A stretch of DNA of 64,000 nt from CBDDFS01 sp965227255 (GTDB lineage Bacteria; Bacteroidota; Bacteroidia; Flavobacteriales_E; Vicingaceae), in NCBI GenBank assembly GCA_965227255.1, contig CBDDFS010000002.1, positions 1,550,001-1,614,000 on the forward strand. Reading direction: 5' to 3'. A program made the position numbers and the translations under genes. Positions 61,421 to 64,000 of the stretch are shown here, piece by piece (position 1 is the stretch's first letter; each line of letters starts with the position of its first letter). The notes under the pieces are model-generated. The model did no database searches, was not told where the DNA came from, and was given only the letters and a program-made list of their open reading frames with translations.

Positions 61421-62334
61421 AAAGCAAAACTCAGAAATAGAAGCAATGAATATACGAAAGTACTCAGCGCCAGAGGCTTTAGAAAGTTATTGTATTCTCT
61501 ATGATCATTTACTTTCCAGACTTTCAGTAGTAAAACTCCAATAGGTATGGCAATCAGCAATTGAATGAGTTCGGTAATATGCAGAGCGGTGAGGGCTACA
61601 TCTGCAATAGCTGAGCCCAAGCCCAGCAGCATAAGGCCTAAAAAGTAATATTTTGAATTATTCGGCCCGAGTTTAACGGCCATTGTGCTTTTTCCAGCAT
61701 TCTTATCGTTTTCCTGATCTCTCATGTTATTAAGATGAAGAACCCCAACTGAAAAAGACCCAATGCACAAACTTTGTAATATGGCTGAGATTGAAATTTG
61801 CATGCTGTAAAGGAAAAAGCTACCTGCCACAGCAAGAATTCCGAAGAACAGCATAACAAAAAGGTCTCCAAATCCATAGTAACCATAAGCATTCTTGCCA
61901 ACCGTGTATTTTATGGCTGCCCAAATACTAATTAAACCAAGAATGAAAAATATCAGGGCGTACGGAAAATTCTGTGGGCCGAAGGATTCATACAAAAGCA
62001 CTGTCCCGCTGAGCAATGCGAACGTAGTAATCAATACGATACCATTGAACATTTCTTTTTGAGACAGGAGTCCGGATGACACCATTCGCTTCGGACCAAT
62101 TCTTTCTTCATTGTCCGTTCCTTTTTGCGCATCACCAAAATCATTGGCCAGATTGGATAAGATTTGCAATAACAGGGTTGTAAAGAGGGCTGGAATAAAT
62201 ACTTCTAATCGGAATTGTTCAATTTCATAAGCCAATGCTGATCCTGTCACAATGCCAGCAATTGATAAAGGCAAGGTTCTTAGCCTTGCCGCTTCAATCC
62301 AAACAGAAATTTTACTTCTTTGTACTTCCGTCAA
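61417..62334 (-). CDS. menA: 1,4-Dihydroxy-2-naphthoate polyprenyltransferase
   Basis: Integral membrane prenyltransferase of the UbiA superfamily, 305 residues with about eight or nine hydrophobic helices. It attaches the polyprenyl chain to dihydroxynaphthoate, giving demethylmenaquinone. The first Asp-rich motif is NLANDFGDAQKGTDNEERIGP (about 61-81), and the second, LHLNNMRDQENDKNAGKST, lies near 200-218. Both are needed for magnesium-diphosphate binding. The start is TTG at 62332-62334, directly abutting the menB TAA; no in-frame ATG occurs before the first helix. It overlaps menC by four bases. Confidence 0.93.
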   Translation of the reverse strand: MTEVQRSKISVWIEAARLRTLPLSIAGIVTGSALAYEIEQFRLEVFIPALFTTLLLQILSNLANDFGDAQKGTDNEERIGPKRMVSSGLLSQKEMFNGIVLITTFALLSGTVLLYESFGPQNFPYALIFFILGLISIWAAIKYTVGKNAYGYYGFGDLFVMLFFGILAVAGSFFLYSMQISISAILQSLCIGSFSVGVLHLNNMRDQENDKNAGKSTMAVKLGPNNSKYYFLGLMLLGLGSAIADVALTALHITELIQLLIAIPIGVLLLKVWKVNDHREYNNFLKPLALSTFVYSLLLFLSFAL

Positions 62335-63156
62335 TTACGGGAATTTTGGATATTTCTTGAAGTCTGGGTCTCTTTTTTCGAGGAATGCATTCTTTCCTTC
62401 CTGAGCTTCATCGGTGAAATAGTAAAGAAGGGTGGCATTTCCTGCCAATTCCTGAATCCCGGCTTGACCGTCAAGTTCTGCATTCAATCCGGCTTTGACC
62501 ATTCGAAGGGCAATTGGACTTCTTTTCATCATGATCTCGCACCACTCAACAACAGTGTCTTCCAGTTGATCTTGTGGCACGACTTTATTCACCATTCCCA
62601 TCTTTTCAGCTTCTTCGGCAGAATATTGATTACACAAGAACCATATTTCTCTCGCTTTCTTTTGTCCAACGTGTCTCGCTAAGTATGAAGAGCCAAAACC
62701 ACCATCGAAACTACCAACTTTTGGTCCGGTTTGACCAAATATGGCATTGTCAGATGCAATGGTAAGATCACAAACTACATGCAATACATGACCACCACCT
62801 ATGGCATAACCATTCACCATGGCAATAACAGGTTTTGGAATCGAGCGGATAAGCTTTTGAAGATCAAGAACATTCAGTCGGGGAACACCGTCATCTCCAA
62901 CGTAACCTCCAATGTCTTTAATGTTTTGATCTCCTCCACTGCAGAAAGCTTTGTCACCTGCCCCTGTGAAAACAACACAGTAGATATCCTGATTCTCCCT
63001 GCAATGCTGCATGGCATCAATCATTTCCATATTGGTTTTCGGAGTAAATGCATTGTAATACCTTGGTCTGTTTATAGTTATTCTCGCTATACCATTATAA
63101 AAATCGAAGAGTATTTCTTCATAATCCTTGATCTTGGTCCAGTTTCTGTTACTCAT
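62335..63156 (-). CDS. menB: 1,4-Dihydroxy-2-naphthoyl-CoA synthase
   Basis: Crotonase-fold enzyme that cyclises o-succinylbenzoyl-CoA, cytoplasmic, 273 residues. Conserved MenB motifs include FCSGGDQNIKDIGGY (about 84-98), NGYAIGGGHVLHVVCDLTIASDNAIFGQTGPKVGSFDGG, and SSYLARHVGQKKAREIWFLC. The oxyanion and tyrosine-bearing stretches are intact. The length and lack of extra domains fit the standard enzyme. It overlaps menD by eight bases and abuts menA. Confidence 0.96.
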   Translation of the reverse strand: MSNRNWTKIKDYEEILFDFYNGIARITINRPRYYNAFTPKTNMEMIDAMQHCRENQDIYCVVFTGAGDKAFCSGGDQNIKDIGGYVGDDGVPRLNVLDLQKLIRSIPKPVIAMVNGYAIGGGHVLHVVCDLTIASDNAIFGQTGPKVGSFDGGFGSSYLARHVGQKKAREIWFLCNQYSAEEAEKMGMVNKVVPQDQLEDTVVEWCEIMMKRSPIALRMVKAGLNAELDGQAGIQELAGNATLLYYFTDEAQEGKNAFLEKRDPDFKKYPKFP

Positions 63157-64000
63157 TTTCAGTTTTTAATTCTTCAAAGAAGTTCATCAGAACGTCTTCG
63201 TTATTAATATTACTTGTATCTATTTCCAACAAGGCGGGCTTTTCCTTCTCGTTGATGTATTCATTCCATAAACCATCTAATTCATCAAATGTTGAGGCCC
63301 TGAAATAAGCCAGGTCATGAAAATCTGAAAACTTCTTAAAACTCTTATTGTGTCGCGTTTCAATGAATTCTTTGAATTCCGGAACCTTGCGAGGTCCTTC
63401 AATGATTTTGAAGATCCCACCTCCGCCATTTTGGATCACAATAATTTTAAATTTCGGGCTAAGGTAATTATTCCAGAAGGCATTCGAGTCATACAGACTC
63501 GATAAATCTCCATTGACCAACAAGGTGGTGCCTTCATGGTTTACAGAGGCTCCAACGGCTGTTGAAACACTTCCTTCAATACCAGAAATACCTCTGTTTG
63601 CCAAACAAGTTGATTCCCTTCCCACACTGAATAATTGTGTATATCGAATAGGAGAGGAATTACCTACGTGAAACTGAATGTCATCTGGCAGATGATTCAA
63701 TATGTAATGGAATGCCTTAAGATCGCTGAAATCAGATTGAGAGACAATTTCTTCTCCTCTGAGCTCAACATGGTCTCTTTTATTTATCCAACAGTCCCTG
63801 AATTTCATATTTTTTTCTGGCTCAGAAATAAAATGCTCCAGAAAATTCTTTGCCGTCATTTTTATACCTTTTTCAAGATGACCGTAGGCATCAACTTCAT
63901 GGTCCAGGGGATCTACGTGCCAATGAAGAAGGTTTTGCAGAGGACGGAATTGGTTCTTGATCTTTCTGGAAATCAGTGGACCGCCAATGGTGATCAAAAG
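63149..64000 (-). CDS. menD: 2-Succinyl-5-enolpyruvyl-6-hydroxy-3-cyclohexene-1-carboxylate synthase, C-terminal part
   Basis: Thiamine-diphosphate enzyme that joins 2-oxoglutarate to isochorismate, the first committed step of the classical menaquinone route. Only the last 283 residues are in the window; the N-terminus lies beyond 64000. Visible are the central domain start ITIGGPLISRK and the C-terminal ThDP-binding domain with NRGISGIEGSVSTAVGAS (near 135-152 of the fragment). The motif region GDLSSLYDSNAFWNNYLSPKFKIIVIQNGGGGIFKII matches MenD's GDLSxLHDxN and NNxGGxIF patterns. It overlaps menB by eight bases. Confidence 0.94.
   Translation of the reverse strand, partial: LLITIGGPLISRKIKNQFRPLQNLLHWHVDPLDHEVDAYGHLEKGIKMTAKNFLEHFISEPEKNMKFRDCWINKRDHVELRGEEIVSQSDFSDLKAFHYILNHLPDDIQFHVGNSSPIRYTQLFSVGRESTCLANRGISGIEGSVSTAVGASVNHEGTTLLVNGDLSSLYDSNAFWNNYLSPKFKIIVIQNGGGGIFKIIEGPRKVPEFKEFIETRHNKSFKKFSDFHDLAYFRASTFDELDGLWNEYINEKEKPALLEIDTSNINNEDVLMNFFEELKTENE

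Noticed and set aside
1..64000. parS centromere sites near parAB
   Set aside because: No GTTnCACGTGnAAC-like palindrome was found by eye; CACGT occurrences near 61075 and 63667 do not fit.
1..64000. tRNA genes, riboswitches or insertion sequences in the intergenic gaps
   Set aside because: No cloverleaf-like ends, known riboswitch cores or transposase reading frames were recognised.

Overview
The window comes from a chromosome of a Bacteroidota bacterium, most probably a marine or aquatic member of Flavobacteriales or a close relative (inference). The evidence is taxon-typical gene order: parA-parB-DUF5683-dapB-lepB, nusB-DUF1573-yajC-coaE, and recR beside a sodium:solute symporter. It also includes type IX secretion (T9SS) sorting tails on four secreted proteins, a PorP/SprF protein, PorE-like TPR/beta-propeller proteins, TAnnTTTG-type -7 promoter boxes, frequent TTG starts, and menaquinone synthesis genes. 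No phage, transposase, CRISPR array, rRNA or tRNA gene was seen. The only RNA gene found is the signal recognition particle RNA.

Layout. 1-5030 (minus): two adjacent signal peptidase I genes (the outer one cut by the window edge), dapB, a DUF5683 membrane protein, and chromosome-partition parB and parA. 5184-7948: a flavin reductase, a small PUR-domain nucleic-acid-binding protein and an ABC exporter half. 8075-14485 (plus): leucine dehydrogenase, nusB, a DUF1573 lipoprotein, yajC, coaE, a bifunctional NAD(P)HX repair enzyme, and a tandem pair of DUF922 HExxH proteins. 14565-17470: transaldolase, a repeat-rich intergenic region, the SRP RNA, DUF4199 plus GT2 glycosyltransferase, and a MITE-like repeat. 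17481-19795 (minus): nucleotide-sugar epimerase and GT4 glycosyltransferase. 19884-24113: a four-gene operon joined by ATGA overlaps (MORN/YwqK repeat protein, mnmA, lipoprotein, T9SS-secreted subtilase). 24115-29772 (minus): FAH hydrolase, DnaQ-like exonuclease and two TPR/beta-propeller proteins. 29868-33863 (minus): 2-oxoacid dehydrogenase E2, a GT2/sugar-transferase hybrid, and recR.

33923-41097 (plus): symporter, a lipoprotein and a secreted protein of unknown function, a DHH phosphoesterase, and four consecutive FKBP-type isomerase lipoproteins, the second interrupted by a one-base frameshift in a run of seven A. 41152-47950 (minus): msrB, a full PorE-like protein, queE and a 1202-residue subtilase. 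47999-59254 (plus): PorP/SprF and PorE-like genes, then two 1.28-kilo-residue tandem paralogues with beta-helix, PKD and T9SS sorting modules, each followed by a strong terminator. 59316-64000 (minus): menE-menC-menA-menB-menD, overlapping or abutting throughout.

Much of the window concerns the cell envelope: signal peptidases, YajC, SRP RNA, lipoproteins, periplasmic prolyl isomerases, PorP/PorE factors and large T9SS cargo. The observations most worth following are the paired giant proteins, which have identical N-terminal peptide blocks with heavily diverged synonymous codons but near-identical DNA at the C-terminus, the frameshifted FKBP gene, the run of FKBP paralogues, and several families of short intergenic repeats.
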